The translations under genes and the position numbers were made by a program. Shown piece by piece: positions 30,047-40,034 of a DNA stretch of 64,000 nt. Source of the DNA: Pseudomonas sp. LB-090624 (GTDB lineage Bacteria > Pseudomonadota > Gammaproteobacteria > Pseudomonadales > Pseudomonadaceae); contig NZ_QJRL01000011.1 of assembly GCF_003205205.1 (NCBI RefSeq), positions 62,001-126,000 of the forward strand, given 5' to 3'. The notes beneath the pieces are model-generated. The model was given only the letters and a program-made list of their open reading frames with translations, was not told the origin of the DNA and searched no databases. Within the stretch, counting starts at the first letter, position 1; each line of letters begins with the position of its first letter.

Positions 30047-31192
30047 TCAGTGGCTGGCGGCGCTGTCTTGCAGCTCGACGTCCGCGGAAAGCTGGCGTAC
30101 CGCGATGTAGCGCTCGCTGCGGCGGGTACGGTCGTTGACCTGGCCGACCAGCTGGCCACAGGCGGCGTCGATGTCGTCGCCCCGGGTGGTGCGGGTGGTC
30201 ACGTTGAAACCACCGTGGTGCAGCAGGTCCTGGAAGCGGCGGATAGCGTTGTTGCTCGGCCGCTCGTAACCCGAGTGCGGGAACGGGTTGAACGGGATCA
30301 GGTTGATCTTGCACGGCACATCGCGCAGCAGCTCGATCATTTGCGCAGCATGCTCCGGCTGGTCGTTGACGTCCTTGAGCAGGGTGTACTCGACGGTGAG
30401 CACGCGCTTGCCACCCAGGGTGGCCATGTAGCCCATGCACGATTCCAGCAGCATTTTCAGCGGGTACTTCTTGTTGATGGGCACCAGCTTGTTGCGCAGC
30501 TCGTCGTTCGGGGCGTGCAGCGACAGGGCCAGCGACACGTCGATGTGCTTGGCCAGTTCGTCGATCATCGGCACCACGCCCGAGGTTGACAGGGTGACGC
30601 GACGCTTGGAAATGCCATAGCCAAGGTCATCCATCATGATTTTCATGGCGGCGATGACGTTGTCGAAGTTCAGCAAGGGCTCGCCCATGCCCATCATCAC
30701 CACGTTGGTAATCGCGCGGTCGACTTTGGCAGGAACGGTCCCAAAGGATTTGTTGGCAAGCCACACCTGGCCGATTACCTCGGCGGCAGTGAGGTTGCTG
30801 TTGAAGCCTTGCTTGCCGGTGGAGCAGAAACTGCAGTCCAGGGCACAGCCAGCTTGCGACGACACGCACAGGGTGCCGCGATCGTCGGTAGGAATGTAGA
30901 CGGTCTCGACGCAGCTGCCGGAGGCAACGCGGATCACCCACTTGCGGGTGCCGTCGGCGGAAATGTCTTCACTGACCACTTCCGGGGGGCGAATCTCGGC
31001 AACGGCCTCGAGCTTTTCGCGCAAGACCTTGCCAACGTTGGTCATGGCCGCAAAGTCGGACACGCCAAAATGGTGAATCCATTTCATCACCTGACCGGCG
31101 CGGAAGCGCTTCTCCCCGATAGAGTCGAAGAATTGTTCCATTTCCGGCTGGGTCAGACCCAACAGGTTGATTTTGCCAGTAGATGTCGTCAT
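30047..31192 (-). CDS. rlmN: 23S rRNA (A2503)-C2 / tRNA-A37 methyltransferase RlmN
   Basis: RlmN is a radical-SAM enzyme that methylates A2503 of 23S rRNA and A37 in some tRNAs. The 381-residue protein has the SAM-cluster motif C-x3-C-x2-C ([14 protein letters not shown]), [10 protein letters not shown], and the catalytic cysteine in D-D-I-D-A-A-C near the end. The ATG at 31192 is preceded by AGGGTGAAT. It is the first gene of the run toward der. Confidence 0.96.
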   Translation of the reverse strand: MTTSTGKINLLGLTQPEMEQFFDSIGEKRFRAGQVMKWIHHFGVSDFAAMTNVGKVLREKLEAVAEIRPPEVVSEDISADGTRKWVIRVASGSCVETVYIPTDDRGTLCVSSQAGCALDCSFCSTGKQGFNSNLTAAEVIGQVWLANKSFGTVPAKVDRAITNVVMMGMGEPLLNFDNVIAAMKIMMDDLGYGISKRRVTLSTSGVVPMIDELAKHIDVSLALSLHAPNDELRNKLVPINKKYPLKMLLESCMGYMATLGGKRVLTVEYTLLKDVNDQPEHAAQMIELLRDVPCKINLIPFNPFPHSGYERPSNNAIRRFQDLLHHGGFNVTTRTTRGDDIDAACGQLVGQVNDRTRRSERYIAVRQLSADVELQDSAASH

Positions 31193-31220
31193 GGATTCAC
31201 CCTCACCCGTAAGCTTTCGC

Positions 31221-31646
31221 TTAGCGAGTGGTTACCTCGGTAGCAGCGAAGAAGTAAGCGATTTCGCGAGCAGCAGCAGCTTCGGAGTCCGAACCGTGAA
31301 CAGCGTTGGCGTCGATCGACTCGGCGAAGTCAGCGCGGATGGTGCCGGCAGCAGCTTCTTTAGGGTTGGTAGCACCCATCAGCTCACGGTTCAGAGCGAT
31401 GGCGTTTTCGCCTTCCAGAACCTGAACAACAACTGGGCCGGAAGTCATGAAGGCAACCAGGTCACCGAAGAAGCCGCGCTCGCTGTGCTCAGCGTAGAAG
31501 CCTTCGGCTTCGGCTTTGGACAGCTGCTTGATTTTCGAGGCAACGATTTTCAGGCCGGCTTCTTCGAAGCGAGTGGTGATCTTGCCGATGACGTTTTTGG
31601 CAACAGCGTCAGGCTTGATGATCGAGAAAGTACGTTGAACAGCCAT
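31221..31646 (-). CDS. ndk: Nucleoside diphosphate kinase
   Basis: Ndk balances NTP pools by phosphate transfer from ATP. The 141-residue protein has the N-terminal [10 protein letters not shown] motif and the catalytic histidine in NAVHGSDS. It lies 28 bp upstream of rlmN. A candidate promoter is embedded in the loop of the isc terminator just upstream. Confidence 0.97.
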   Translation of the reverse strand: MAVQRTFSIIKPDAVAKNVIGKITTRFEEAGLKIVASKIKQLSKAEAEGFYAEHSERGFFGDLVAFMTSGPVVVQVLEGENAIALNRELMGATNPKEAAAGTIRADFAESIDANAVHGSDSEAAAAREIAYFFAATEVTTR

Positions 31647-31680
31647 GGAAAACTCCAGAATATGAGTGTTACGAAAAATT

Positions 31681-31705
31681 AAACCCGCGAATTATACGCG
31701 GGTTT
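31681..31705 (-). terminator. Terminator of the isc operon, with a perfect -10 box in its loop
   Basis: AAACCCGCG and CGCGGGTTT form a 9-bp stem around a 7-base loop; read on the minus strand the stem is followed by AATTTTT. The loop reads TATAAT on the minus strand (31691-31696), a perfect -10 box that could drive ndk. A TTAGGC about 18 bp further upstream is a poor -35. Confidence 0.75.
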
Positions 31706-31734
31706 CAGGGGATTGCCTAACCTGCACATGACGC

Positions 31735-31935
31735 TTAGTCGGCTTCGTCAATCCAGGCAGCCTGGATTGCCTCAAGCACTTTCTCTCCGCCGCGTGACGG
31801 ATCGTCGCTGAACTCTGGCAAGGCCAGCACCCAGCGGTGCAGGTCGACGAAATTCACATAACGAGGATCGACCTCAGGCTTGCTTTCTGCAAGCTGGATT
31901 GCGATCTCAAGTACATCAACCCATTTCAGACTCAT
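31735..31935 (-). CDS. iscX: Fe-S assembly protein IscX (YfhJ)
   Basis: IscX is a small acidic frataxin-like regulator that binds IscS and modulates iron delivery. The 66-residue protein has the family core (LKWVDVLEIAIQLAE, then DPRYVNFVDLHRWVLAL). It is the last gene of the isc operon, 10 bp after fdx. Confidence 0.95.
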   Translation of the reverse strand: MSLKWVDVLEIAIQLAESKPEVDPRYVNFVDLHRWVLALPEFSDDPSRGGEKVLEAIQAAWIDEAD

Positions 31936-31945
31936 GTACAGGCCC

Positions 31946-32287
31946 TCAGTGCGGTGCTTCAGCAGCGTGGTTGAGCGAATACTTGGGTATCTCGATGGTC
32001 AGGTCTTCGTCGGCGACCACCACCTGACAGCCCAGGCGCGACTGCGCTTCCAGGCCCCAGGCCTTATCCAGCATGTCCTCTTCCAGCTCGTCGGCCTCTT
32101 CGAGCGAATCGAAGCCCTTGCGCACGATACAGTGGCAAGTGGTGCAGGCCTTGACGCCGCCGCAGGCGCTTTCCATCTCGATGTGATGGTCGTGGGCCAA
32201 CTCCAGGATATTGGTCCCGGGCTCGACCTCCACGGTCAACCCCTCGGGGCAGAACTTCTCATGCGGCAGGAATGTCACCAGCGGCAT
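31946..32287 (-). CDS. fdx: Adrenodoxin-type [2Fe-2S] ferredoxin
   Basis: This ferredoxin supplies electrons for Fe-S cluster assembly. The 113-residue protein has the cluster ligands C-G-G-V-K-A-C-T-T-C (Cx5Cx2C) and a distal cysteine in RLGCQV. It lies 3 bp after hscA and is co-transcribed with it. Confidence 0.96.
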   Translation of the reverse strand: MPLVTFLPHEKFCPEGLTVEVEPGTNILELAHDHHIEMESACGGVKACTTCHCIVRKGFDSLEEADELEEDMLDKAWGLEAQSRLGCQVVVADEDLTIEIPKYSLNHAAEAPH

Positions 32288-32290
32288 CGA

Positions 32291-34153
32291 TTACTCCTCG
32301 ATCTCATTCAGGTTGCGCCCGGCCAGTGCGGCTTTGACCGTCGAATCAAGGCGACGGGCGGCAAATGCATCGGTCACCTGCGACAGACGCTTGGTCTGTT
32401 GCTCGATGGCTGCGCCATCGGTGCCGGCCAGCAAATCACGTAGTTCTTGCATCTGGAATTCGATGGCGTCGCGCTCGTCACTGCTGAGCAAGCGTTCGCC
32501 GTCGGCGTCCAGGGCGCCCTGTACCGCTTCGAGCAGGCGCTCGCCGTCCACCTGGTGCTCGCGCAACTGACGGGCGTGCTTGTCGGAACCTGCGTGTTCG
32601 AAGGAGTCCTTGAGCATGCGGGCGATTTCGCCGTCGGTGAGGCCGTAAGACGGCTTGACCTGGATGCTGGCTTCCACGCCCGAGCCCAGCTCGCGCGCAG
32701 CGACGCTGAGCAGGCCGTCGGCATCGACCTGGAACGTGACGCGAATTTTTGCCGAGCCAGCGACCATGGCCGGGATGCCACGCAGCTCGAAGCGGGCCAG
32801 CGAACGGCAATCGCTGATCAACTCACGCTCGCCCTGCAACACGTGGATCATCATGGCCGTCTGGCCATCTTTATAAGTGGTGAATTCCTGGGCACGCGCC
32901 ACCGGGATGGTCGTATTGCGCGGGATCACCTTCTCCATCAGCCCACCCATGGTTTCAAGGCCCAGGGACAGCGGGATGACATCGAGCAGCAGCAGTTCAC
33001 CACCCTCACGGCGGTTGCCGGCCAGGGTGTCGGCCTGGATGGCGGCGCCAATGGCCACCACCTGGTCAGGGTCGATCGAAGTGAGCGGGGTACGCCCGAA
33101 CAGCGCGCCCACCGCTTCACGCACGCGCGGCACGCGGGTCGAGCCGCCGACCATGACCACGGCACTGACCTCTTCCAGCTCCACGCCACTGTCGCGCACG
33201 GCGCGGCGGCAAGCCTTGAGGCTGCGGGCGACCATAGGCTCGATCATGCCCTCGAAGGCAGCACGGCTCAGTTCGCCTTGCCAGGTACCGTGGCTGACAC
33301 TGACTACGTCGGCGTCGGTCAGGGCCTCCTTGGCGGCGCAAGCGGTTTGCAGCAGCGCGCGCTGGGTGGCCGGGTCGAGGTCGGACGACAGGCCAGCCTG
33401 CTCGATGATCCAGCCAGCAATGGCATGGTCGAAGTCGTCACCACCCAAGGCGGTATCGCCCCCGGTTGCCAGCACTTCGAACACGCCAGCAGTCAGGCGC
33501 AGGATAGAAATATCGAAGGTACCGCCGCCCAGGTCATAGATGGCCACCACGCCTTCGGCGTTCTGGTCCAGGCCGTAAGCCACGGCAGCTGCCGTCGGCT
33601 CGTTGAGCAGGCGCAGCACGTTCAGGCCGGCGAGGCGCGCAGCATCCTTGGTAGCCTGGCGCTGAGCGTCGTCGAAATAGGCCGGCACGGTAATCACCGC
33701 ACCCACCAGCTCGCCACCCAATGTCGCCTCGGCACGCTCACGCAGCACCTTGAGGATATCTGCAGACACTTCCACCGGGCTTTTCGGACCCTGCACGGTG
33801 TCGATGAACGGCATGTGCGACTCACCGCCAACGAAGCGGTACGGCAGTTGCTCGCCCAGTTGCTTGACGTCGGCCAGGCCGCGCCCCATCAGGCGCTTGA
33901 CCGACAGCACAGTGTTCAGCGGGTCGCTGGAAGCGGCGTCACGCGCAGCCTGCCCCACTTCGATACGCCCGTCGAGGTAGCGCACCGCGGACGGCAGAAT
34001 GACGTTGCCCTGCGCGTCAGGCAGGGGCTCGCTGCGGCCGCTACGCAGTGCAGCGACCAGAGAGTTGGTGGTACCCAGGTCGATCCCCACCGCCAGGCGG
34101 CGCTGGTGAGGCTGAGGGCTTTGACCGGGTTCGGCAATCTGCAGTAGGGCCAT
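32291..34153 (-). CDS. hscA: Fe-S assembly chaperone HscA (Hsp70 type)
   Basis: HscA uses ATP to release the Fe-S cluster from IscU to acceptor proteins. The 620-residue protein has the Hsp70 phosphate-binding motif [11 protein letters not shown] near residue 24, the second [12 protein letters not shown] motif, and a C-terminal substrate domain (for example [13 protein letters not shown]). It is between hscB and fdx. Confidence 0.97.
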   Translation of the reverse strand: MALLQIAEPGQSPQPHQRRLAVGIDLGTTNSLVAALRSGRSEPLPDAQGNVILPSAVRYLDGRIEVGQAARDAASSDPLNTVLSVKRLMGRGLADVKQLGEQLPYRFVGGESHMPFIDTVQGPKSPVEVSADILKVLRERAEATLGGELVGAVITVPAYFDDAQRQATKDAARLAGLNVLRLLNEPTAAAVAYGLDQNAEGVVAIYDLGGGTFDISILRLTAGVFEVLATGGDTALGGDDFDHAIAGWIIEQAGLSSDLDPATQRALLQTACAAKEALTDADVVSVSHGTWQGELSRAAFEGMIEPMVARSLKACRRAVRDSGVELEEVSAVVMVGGSTRVPRVREAVGALFGRTPLTSIDPDQVVAIGAAIQADTLAGNRREGGELLLLDVIPLSLGLETMGGLMEKVIPRNTTIPVARAQEFTTYKDGQTAMMIHVLQGERELISDCRSLARFELRGIPAMVAGSAKIRVTFQVDADGLLSVAARELGSGVEASIQVKPSYGLTDGEIARMLKDSFEHAGSDKHARQLREHQVDGERLLEAVQGALDADGERLLSSDERDAIEFQMQELRDLLAGTDGAAIEQQTKRLSQVTDAFAARRLDSTVKAALAGRNLNEIEE

Positions 34154-34195
34154 GCTTATCTGAATACCTTAGGTGTCATCACGGGCAACACCGGG

Positions 34196-34717
34196 TTAAT
34201 CGTCGAGGCGCTCTTCCAGCTGGCGCACTTCTTGGGCGAGCTTGTCGAGGAACTGCATGCGGCGCATCAGGCGCTCGGCCTTGTCGCGCTCGCCTGGGGC
34301 ATCCCAGCAGGCGGCAAAGTCCTCGTTCAGCGTGTCCTGGGCAGCCTTCAGGCGCTTCTTGAACACGCCGACACCATCAAGGTCGGCTTCGTCCTGCAAC
34401 TCTTCGAGCTCTTCACGCCACTGCATTTGCTGCAACAAGAAGTCAGGGTCGTGGACCGTGACTTCCTGAGGCACTTCATGGCCGCTGATGGCCAGCAGGT
34501 AGCGGGCGCGGCGCGGAGCGCTGCGCAGCGTCTGGTAGGCGTCGTTGAGTGCTGCGGACTTTTCCAGCGCTACCCGCTGCTCACGCTCGGAGGCGTCGGC
34601 AAAGCGGTCGGGATGGACTTCGCGGGCCAGCTCGCGATAGCGAGTGGCCAGCTTGTCGAGATCCAGGCGGAAGCTTGGCTGGAGGTCAAACAATGCGTAA
34701 TGACAAGGAGTACCCAC
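34196..34717 (-). CDS. hscB: J-domain co-chaperone HscB
   Basis: HscB brings IscU to HscA and stimulates its ATPase. The 173-residue protein has an N-terminal J domain with the HPD motif (REVHPDRF) and a C-terminal three-helix IscU-binding domain. I choose the GTG at 34717 ([16 protein letters not shown]) because it gives the conserved start, with GAGG about 7 bp upstream; the open frame extends to 34756 without likeness and overlaps iscA. Confidence 0.94.
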   Translation of the reverse strand: MGTPCHYALFDLQPSFRLDLDKLATRYRELAREVHPDRFADASEREQRVALEKSAALNDAYQTLRSAPRRARYLLAISGHEVPQEVTVHDPDFLLQQMQWREELEELQDEADLDGVGVFKKRLKAAQDTLNEDFAACWDAPGERDKAERLMRRMQFLDKLAQEVRQLEERLDD

Positions 34718-34725
34718 AGCCAGCC

Positions 34726-35049
34726 TCAAACGTTGAAGCTTTCGCCGCAGCCACATTCACCGCGCACGTTGGGGTTGTTGAACTTGAAGCCTTCGTTCAA
34801 CCCTTCCTTGACGAAATCCAGCTCAGTGCCGTCGAGGTACACCAGGCTCTTGGGATCGATGATCACCTTCACGCCATGGTTCTCGAACACGGTGTCTTCG
34901 TCCGCCAGTTCGTCGACGAACTCCAGCACGTAGGCCAGGCCCGAGCAACCGGTGGTGCGCACGCCCAGGCGAATGCCCTCACCTTTGCCGCGCCCGTCAA
35001 GGGAGCGGCGAATGTGGTTGGCGGCGGCTTCTGTCATGCTGATAGCCAT
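34726..35049 (-). CDS. iscA: A-type Fe-S carrier IscA
   Basis: IscA is an A-type carrier that passes Fe-S clusters to apoproteins. The 107-residue protein has the three conserved cysteines in TTGCSGLAY and C-G-C-G-E-S-F-N-V. It lies in the order iscR-iscS-iscU-iscA typical of the operon. Confidence 0.96.
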   Translation of the reverse strand: MAISMTEAAANHIRRSLDGRGKGEGIRLGVRTTGCSGLAYVLEFVDELADEDTVFENHGVKVIIDPKSLVYLDGTELDFVKEGLNEGFKFNNPNVRGECGCGESFNV

Positions 35050-35077
35050 CAGGACTCCTTACCTTGCAACAGGCGAC

Positions 35078-35464
35078 TTAGATCAAGCCTTTCTTCTGCT
35101 TGTAATCGCGCACAGCTGCCTTGATGGCATCTTCGGCGAGTACCGAGCAGTGGATCTTGACCGGCGGCAGCGCCAGTTCTTCGGCCAGCTGAGTGTTCTT
35201 GATGGTTTCGGCTTCGTCCAGGGTCTTGCCCTTCATCCACTCGGTGGCGAGGGAGCTGGAAGCGATGGCCGAACCGCAGCCGTATGTCTTGAACTTGGCA
35301 TCTTCGATGACGCCTTGCTCGTTGACCTTGATTTGCAGACGCATCACGTCACCGCACGCTGGGGCGCCGACCATGCCGGTACCGACATCCGGGTCCTCGG
35401 CATTCATCTTGCCGACGTTGCGTGGGTTTTCGTAGTGGTCGATGACCTTTTCACTGTATGCCAT
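35078..35464 (-). CDS. iscU: Fe-S scaffold protein IscU
   Basis: IscU is the scaffold on which Fe-S clusters are built. The 128-residue protein has the three ligand cysteines (PACGDVM, YGCGSAIASSS, KIHCSVLAED) and the LPPVK motif bound by HscA. It lies 46 bp after iscS. Confidence 0.97.
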   Translation of the reverse strand: MAYSEKVIDHYENPRNVGKMNAEDPDVGTGMVGAPACGDVMRLQIKVNEQGVIEDAKFKTYGCGSAIASSSLATEWMKGKTLDEAETIKNTQLAEELALPPVKIHCSVLAEDAIKAAVRDYKQKKGLI

Positions 35465-35510
35465 GGTGCAATTCCTTCCTCATCAGGGAGCCGCTCTTGC
35501 CGGCGACTGC

Positions 35511-36725
35511 TTAGTGGGCGGCCCACTCGATCTTGGAGATGTCAACGCCGTCTTTGTACATGTCCCACAGCGGCGACAGCTCACGCAGTTTATTGACAGC
35601 CTCGCAGACTTTCTGCGCGGCGTAGTCGACTTCTTCTTCGGTGGTGAAGCGGCCGAAGGAGAAGCGGATCGAGCTGTGCGCCAGCTCGTCGTTGCGGCCC
35701 AGAGCGCGCAGCACGTAAGACGGCTCGAGCGACGCAGAGGTGCACGCCGAACCGGACGATACGGCGATGTCCTTCAGCGACATCAGCAGCGATTCGCCTT
35801 CGACGTAGTTGAAGCTCAGGTTCAGGTTGTGCGGCACGCGGGCAGTCTGGCTGCCATTGACGTAGAGCTCTTCAAGGTTGGAGACCTGCTTGAAGAAGCG
35901 GTCGCTCAGGGCCTTGATGCGCACGTTTTCCGCGGCCATTTCCTGCTTGGCGATGGCAAAGGCCTCGCCCATGCCGACGATCTGGTGGGTCGGTAGGGTA
36001 CCCGAACGCATGCCGCGCTCATGGCCACCGCCGTGAATGATGGCTTCCAGGCGTACACGCGGCTTGCGGCTGACGTACAGCGCGCCGATGCCTTTCGGGC
36101 CGTAGGCCTTGTGCGCCGAGAACGACATCAGGTCGACCTTGAGCTTTTGCACGTCGATGTCCACCTTGCCGGCCGACTGGGCAGCGTCGACGTGGAACAG
36201 TACGCCGCGCGAACGGGTCAGTTCACCGATGGCGGCGATGTCGTTGATCGAGCCGACTTCGTTGTTCACGTGCATCAGCGAGACCAGGATGGTGTCGTCG
36301 CGCAGCACGGCCTCTACCATGGCCGGGGTGACGATGCCGTCTTCGCCTGGCTCGAGGTAGGTGACTTCGAAACCTTCACGCTCCAGCTGGCGAGCGGTAT
36401 CCAGGACCGCCTTGTGCTCGATTTTGGAGGTGATGATGTGCTTGCCCTTGGTCTGATAGAAGTGCGCCACGCCTTTCAGTGCGAGGTTGTCGGACTCGGT
36501 GGCACCGCTGGTCCAGACGATTTCGCGCGGGTCGGCGTTGATCAGCTCGGCAACCTGGCGGCGACCGTTCTCGACCGCTTCCTCGGCCTTCCAGCCGAAG
36601 ACGTGGGAGCGCGAGGCCGGGTTACCGAAGTTCCCGTCAACCAGCAGGCATTCGGCCATCTTCTGGGCGACACGTGGGTCAACCGGAGTGGTCGCGGAGT
36701 AATCGAGGTAGATCGGCAACTTCAT
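35511..36725 (-). CDS. iscS: Cysteine desulfurase IscS
   Basis: IscS takes sulfur from cysteine for Fe-S clusters, thiolated tRNAs and other cofactors. The 404-residue protein has the PLP lysine in [12 protein letters not shown] and the catalytic cysteine in [15 protein letters not shown]. Its sulfur or selenium transfer role also connects with the selenium locus at 52-57 kb, where selenide is needed (inference). Confidence 0.97.
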   Translation of the reverse strand: MKLPIYLDYSATTPVDPRVAQKMAECLLVDGNFGNPASRSHVFGWKAEEAVENGRRQVAELINADPREIVWTSGATESDNLALKGVAHFYQTKGKHIITSKIEHKAVLDTARQLEREGFEVTYLEPGEDGIVTPAMVEAVLRDDTILVSLMHVNNEVGSINDIAAIGELTRSRGVLFHVDAAQSAGKVDIDVQKLKVDLMSFSAHKAYGPKGIGALYVSRKPRVRLEAIIHGGGHERGMRSGTLPTHQIVGMGEAFAIAKQEMAAENVRIKALSDRFFKQVSNLEELYVNGSQTARVPHNLNLSFNYVEGESLLMSLKDIAVSSGSACTSASLEPSYVLRALGRNDELAHSSIRFSFGRFTTEEEVDYAAQKVCEAVNKLRELSPLWDMYKDGVDISKIEWAAH

Positions 36726-36771
36726 TTGTCTCTCCTATCAGGCGGTGGCGTCGCTCGTCGTCCCAAAGGGA

Positions 36772-37263
36772 TCAATCGACGGCTGACGTCTCAATCTTGT
36801 CCAGCTGGGCGGTTCGGCCTGCGACTCGACGCAGGTCCTGGCGCTGGGCGACTTCCTGCACCTCGCGGCGCATGACGAGGTCGGCCAGGCTGATGCCGCT
36901 GAGGAATTCATGGATCTGCTGGCTGAGGTCGCACCACAGGTGGTGGGTCAGGCAGGTATCACCGGCATGGCAGTCCCCGAGCCCCTGGCAACGGGTGGCA
37001 TCGACCGACTCGTTGACTGCGTCGATGACCTGCGCCACCTGGATGGTTTCCATGCCCCGGGACAGCTGATAGCCGCCACCTGGACCGCGCACGCTGGAAA
37101 CCAGGCTGCTGCGGCGCAGCTTGGCGAACAGCTGTTCCAGATAAGAGAGGGAAATGCCCTGGCGCTCGGAAATATCGGCCAAAGACACCGGCCCATGCTG
37201 CGCGTGCAACGCCAGGTCGAGCATGGCAGTCACGGCGTATCGGCCTTTGGTAGTCAGTCGCAT
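36772..37263 (-). CDS. iscR: Rrf2-family Fe-S regulator IscR
   Basis: IscR is the [2Fe-2S]-sensing repressor of the isc operon. The 163-residue protein has an N-terminal winged helix ([19 protein letters not shown]) and the cluster cysteines C-x5-C-x5-C ([15 protein letters not shown]). The ATG at 37263 is preferred over the longer frame from 37320, which would include the promoter. Two IscR-type sites and a promoter lie just upstream, so autoregulation is expected. Confidence 0.97.
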   Translation of the reverse strand: MRLTTKGRYAVTAMLDLALHAQHGPVSLADISERQGISLSYLEQLFAKLRRSSLVSSVRGPGGGYQLSRGMETIQVAQVIDAVNESVDATRCQGLGDCHAGDTCLTHHLWCDLSQQIHEFLSGISLADLVMRREVQEVAQRQDLRRVAGRTAQLDKIETSAVD

Positions 37264-37300
37264 GGCTATTGGGTACCACGGGAGTTTCGGGATGTGTGCG

Positions 37301-37329
37301 AGTATGCGATTCCCGAGCATTTAAGTCAA
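37301..37329 (-). promoter_or_regulatory. iscR promoter (-35 TTGACT, 17 bp, -10 CATACT)
   Basis: On the minus strand TTGACT (37324-37329) and CATACT (37301-37306) are 17 bp apart and about 38 bp upstream of the iscR ATG. The -35 lies inside an IscR type 1 site, the arrangement used for repression. Confidence 0.75.
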
Positions 37330-37357
37330 CTATTAGACCTACTGCTTTAGTCGGGTT
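37309..37357 (-). promoter_or_regulatory. Two IscR type 1 binding sites
   Basis: The first (about 37309-37333; minus strand ATAGTTGACTTAAATGCTCG) closely fits the type 1 consensus. The second, facing the other way (about 37333-37357; core CCTACTGCTTTAGTCGGGT), matches about 17 of 25 positions. Paired sites fit autoregulation of the isc operon by [2Fe-2S]-IscR. Confidence 0.65.
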
Positions 37358-37392
37358 TGCATCTGGGAGGCGGGCGCGATTGTAGCAGGCAT

Positions 37393-37412
37393 GGGGCGTG
37401 AGCACACGCCCC
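37393..37412 (-). terminator. Hairpin after cysE
   Basis: GGGGCGTG-AGCA-CACGCCCC is a perfect 8-bp stem 31 bp past the cysE stop. There is no T-run on the minus strand, so it may be only a weak terminator. Confidence 0.5.
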
Positions 37413-37442
37413 GTATGTCACCGGGCTTTCAACACGGCGCAA

Positions 37443-38228
37443 TCAATGCGCCTGAGTGTCGCGCCGGGTGGCCTGGGCAACCTCGGTGAAGTCATCTTCC
37501 GGCAAGGCCGGCAGCTCCTTGGCACAATAGTCACTGCCCATCTTGGTCAGGGCACCACACATGCCCTCCAGCCGCTCGTCGACGGCTTGCAAGTGGTCGA
37601 GCATCTGGCCGATGGCGCGCGCCACCGGGTCGGGCATGTCACCGCTGACACCGTAAGCGTCGAAACCGATCTTCTCGGCCATGGCCTTGCGCTTGGCCTC
37701 GACCTCGTTGTCTTCGCTCTTGACGATGATCCGCCCCGGGATGCCTACCGCCGTGGCGCCGGCCGGCACCGCCTTGGTCACCACCGCGTTCGAACCGATC
37801 TTGGCCCCGGCACCGACGGTGAACGGCCCAAGCACCTTGGCGCCCGCCCCTACTACCACGCCATTTTCCAGGGTCGGGTGGCGCTTGCCTTTGTTCCAGC
37901 TGGTGCCGCCCAGGGTCACGCCCTGATACAGGGTGACGTCATCGCCGATTTCGGCCGTTTCGCCAATGACGATGCCCATGCCGTGGTCAATGAAAAAACG
38001 CCGGCCGATGGTGGCGCCGGGATGGATCTCGATGCCGGTCATCCAGCGGCCGAAGTTCGACACTAGGCGGGCAAGCCACTTGAAATCGCGCTTCCACAGG
38101 GCGTTGCCCAACCGGTGCAGCCAGATGGCGTGCATGCCGGGGTAGCAGGTGAGCACCTCGAAAGCGTTGCGCGCAGCCGGGTCACGGTGAAAAACGCTTT
38201 GAATATCTTCACGCAGGCGTTCGAACAT
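37443..38228 (-). CDS. cysE: Serine O-acetyltransferase
   Basis: CysE makes O-acetylserine, the carbon donor for cysteine. The 261-residue protein has the left-handed beta-helix hexapeptide repeats ([16 protein letters not shown], then [20 protein letters not shown]) with the catalytic histidine in D-H-G. It lies immediately upstream of iscR on the same strand, a common link between cysteine supply and Fe-S assembly. It is 3 bp after trmJ. Confidence 0.95.
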   Translation of the reverse strand: MFERLREDIQSVFHRDPAARNAFEVLTCYPGMHAIWLHRLGNALWKRDFKWLARLVSNFGRWMTGIEIHPGATIGRRFFIDHGMGIVIGETAEIGDDVTLYQGVTLGGTSWNKGKRHPTLENGVVVGAGAKVLGPFTVGAGAKIGSNAVVTKAVPAGATAVGIPGRIIVKSEDNEVEAKRKAMAEKIGFDAYGVSGDMPDPVARAIGQMLDHLQAVDERLEGMCGALTKMGSDYCAKELPALPEDDFTEVAQATRRDTQAH

Positions 38229-38231
38229 CTG

Positions 38232-38987
38232 TCAGTCCTTCCGTTTATGCGGCTCGCCCCGGACCACTTTCTGGGTCTCGGTAAGGATGCCGCGCAAAAT
38301 GCTCATTTCCGAACGCTCGACCGCCACCCGCCCATATAGCCGGCGCAGGCGCGGCATCAGGTGCTTGGGCTTTTCCGGGTCGAGGAAGCCGATACCTACC
38401 AGGGTTTTTTCCAGGTGGTCGTAGAACAGCTCCATTTCGTCCATGGTCGCCAGCTCACTGGCGTCAACCTTCTCGACCTTGCCCGGCACCGCACCGGCGG
38501 CCAGCCAGGCCATGCGCACCTCGTAGGAGAGCACCTGCACGGCGGCCGCCAGGTTCAGCGAGCTGAAGTCGGGGTTGGAGGGAATGTGCACATGGAAGTG
38601 ACATCGCTGCAGTTCTTCGTTGGTCAGGCCGGCGTGTTCGCGGCCGAACACCAAGGCGATCTCTTCACCGCCATTGGCATGCTCCACCGCCTTGTCACCA
38701 CACTCCCGCGGGCCGATCAACGGCCAGGGAATGCTGCGCTCGCGGGCGCTGGTGCCCATCACCAGGTTACAGCCGACCAGCGCCTGCTCGAGGGTGTCGA
38801 CCACCTGGGCGTTGTCCAGCACATCGTCGGCGCCCGAGGCACGGGCACTGGCATCAAGGGCGGGGAATTCTTTCGGCTGCACCAGCACCAGACGCGACAA
38901 GCCCATGTTTTTCATGGCACGCGCAGCGCCGCCGATGTTGCCGGGGTGGCTGGTATTGACCAGAACAACACGAATATTTTGCAGCAA
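38232..38987 (-). CDS. trmJ: tRNA (cytidine/uridine-2'-O)-methyltransferase TrmJ
   Basis: TrmJ methylates the 2'-OH at position 32 of tRNAs. The ~251-residue protein has the SPOUT fold with NIGGAARAMKNMGLSRLVLV, the VFGREHAGLTNEEL motif and PSNPDFSSLNLAAAVQ. The conserved start region (LLQNIRVVLVNTSHPG) has no ATG; I place it at the TTG at 38987 with CTG one codon later as alternative. The frame is open to 39083 upstream but lacks family likeness there. Confidence 0.93.
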   Translation of the reverse strand: MLQNIRVVLVNTSHPGNIGGAARAMKNMGLSRLVLVQPKEFPALDASARASGADDVLDNAQVVDTLEQALVGCNLVMGTSARERSIPWPLIGPRECGDKAVEHANGGEEIALVFGREHAGLTNEELQRCHFHVHIPSNPDFSSLNLAAAVQVLSYEVRMAWLAAGAVPGKVEKVDASELATMDEMELFYDHLEKTLVGIGFLDPEKPKHLMPRLRRLYGRVAVERSEMSILRGILTETQKVVRGEPHKRKD

Positions 38988-39090
38988 GGTGTTGTGCTCA
39001 CAGATGCAGGAATCAGGGCCTTCGATCTTACAGAACCGACAGACGTAACGCCATGAAAGCAAATGTGACACTTCTGCCGCCAAAGTTTTC

Positions 39091-39099
39091 TGCTAGAAT
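39091..39099 (+). promoter_or_regulatory. Extended -10 promoter of suhB
   Basis: TGCTAGAAT has the TGnTANAAT form of an extended -10 box, 40 bp before the suhB ATG, in the divergent region with trmJ. No good -35 is seen, as expected for this class. Confidence 0.55.
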
Positions 39100-39138
39100 G
39101 ATCGGCTTTCTTCTTTAACATCTCCAGGTGACCCGCCC

Positions 39139-39957
39139 ATGCAGCCTATGCTGAATATCGCCCTGCGCGCCGCTCGCAGCGCCAGTGAACTGATTTTCCG
39201 CTCCATCGAACGCCTGGATAGCATCAAGGTCGATGAGAAAGAGGCCAAGGACTACGTTTCCGAAGTCGATCGCGCCGCCGAGCAAAGCATCGTCAATGCC
39301 CTGCGCAAGGCCTACCCGAACCACTCCATCCAGGGCGAGGAAACCGGCCTGCACGCGGGTACCGGCGAAGAAGGCAAAGACTACCTGTGGATCATCGACC
39401 CACTGGACGGCACCACCAACTTCCTGCGCGGCATCCCGCACTTCGCGGTCAGCATCGCCTGCAAATACCGTGGTCGCCTCGAGCACGCGGTAATCGTCGA
39501 CCCAGTTCGCCAAGAAGAATTCACCGCCAGCCGTGGCCGTGGCGCCCAGCTCAATGGCCGTCGCCTGCGCGTCAGCTCGCGCACCAGCCTGGAAGGCGCC
39601 CTGCTGGGTACCGGCTTCCCGTTCCGCGACAGCCAGATGGCCGACCTGGACAACTACCTGGGCATGTTCCGCGCCCTGACTGGCCAGACCGCCGGCATCC
39701 GCCGCGCCGGCTCCGCCAGCCTGGACCTGGCCTACGTTGCCGCTGGCCGCTTCGACGCCTTCTGGGAGTCCGGCCTGTCCGAGTGGGACATGGCAGCTGG
39801 CGTGCTGCTGATCCAAGAGGCCGGCGGCCTGGTGAGTGATTTCAACGGTGGCCACGACTTCCTCGACAAGGGCCACATCGTTGCAGGCAACATCAAGTGC
39901 TTCAAGGCCGTACTGACCGCTATCCAGCCACACCTGCCGGAAAGCATGAAGCGCTAA
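39139..39957 (+). CDS. suhB: Inositol-1-monophosphatase / ribosome-associated SuhB
   Basis: SuhB hydrolyses inositol monophosphate and in bacteria also takes part in rRNA antitermination. The 272-residue protein has the metal-binding motifs GEET, DPLDGTTNF and WDMAAG. It is a single-gene unit with its own promoter and a strong terminator. Confidence 0.96.
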   Translation: MQPMLNIALRAARSASELIFRSIERLDSIKVDEKEAKDYVSEVDRAAEQSIVNALRKAYPNHSIQGEETGLHAGTGEEGKDYLWIIDPLDGTTNFLRGIPHFAVSIACKYRGRLEHAVIVDPVRQEEFTASRGRGAQLNGRRLRVSSRTSLEGALLGTGFPFRDSQMADLDNYLGMFRALTGQTAGIRRAGSASLDLAYVAAGRFDAFWESGLSEWDMAAGVLLIQEAGGLVSDFNGGHDFLDKGHIVAGNIKCFKAVLTAIQPHLPESMKR

Positions 39958-39976
39958 GCGCAAATTGCCAGACAGC

Positions 39977-40005
39977 AAAAAGCACCTCTCGAGGTGCTTT
40001 TTTTA
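39977..40005 (+). terminator. Rho-independent terminator of suhB
   Basis: AAAAGCACCTC / GAGGTGCTTTT forms an 11-bp stem around a TC centre and continues into a T-run. It also could serve the convergent gene at 40035. Confidence 0.85.
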
Positions 40006-40034
40006 TGCCTGATGGTTTTGCGTGACAACGTAAA

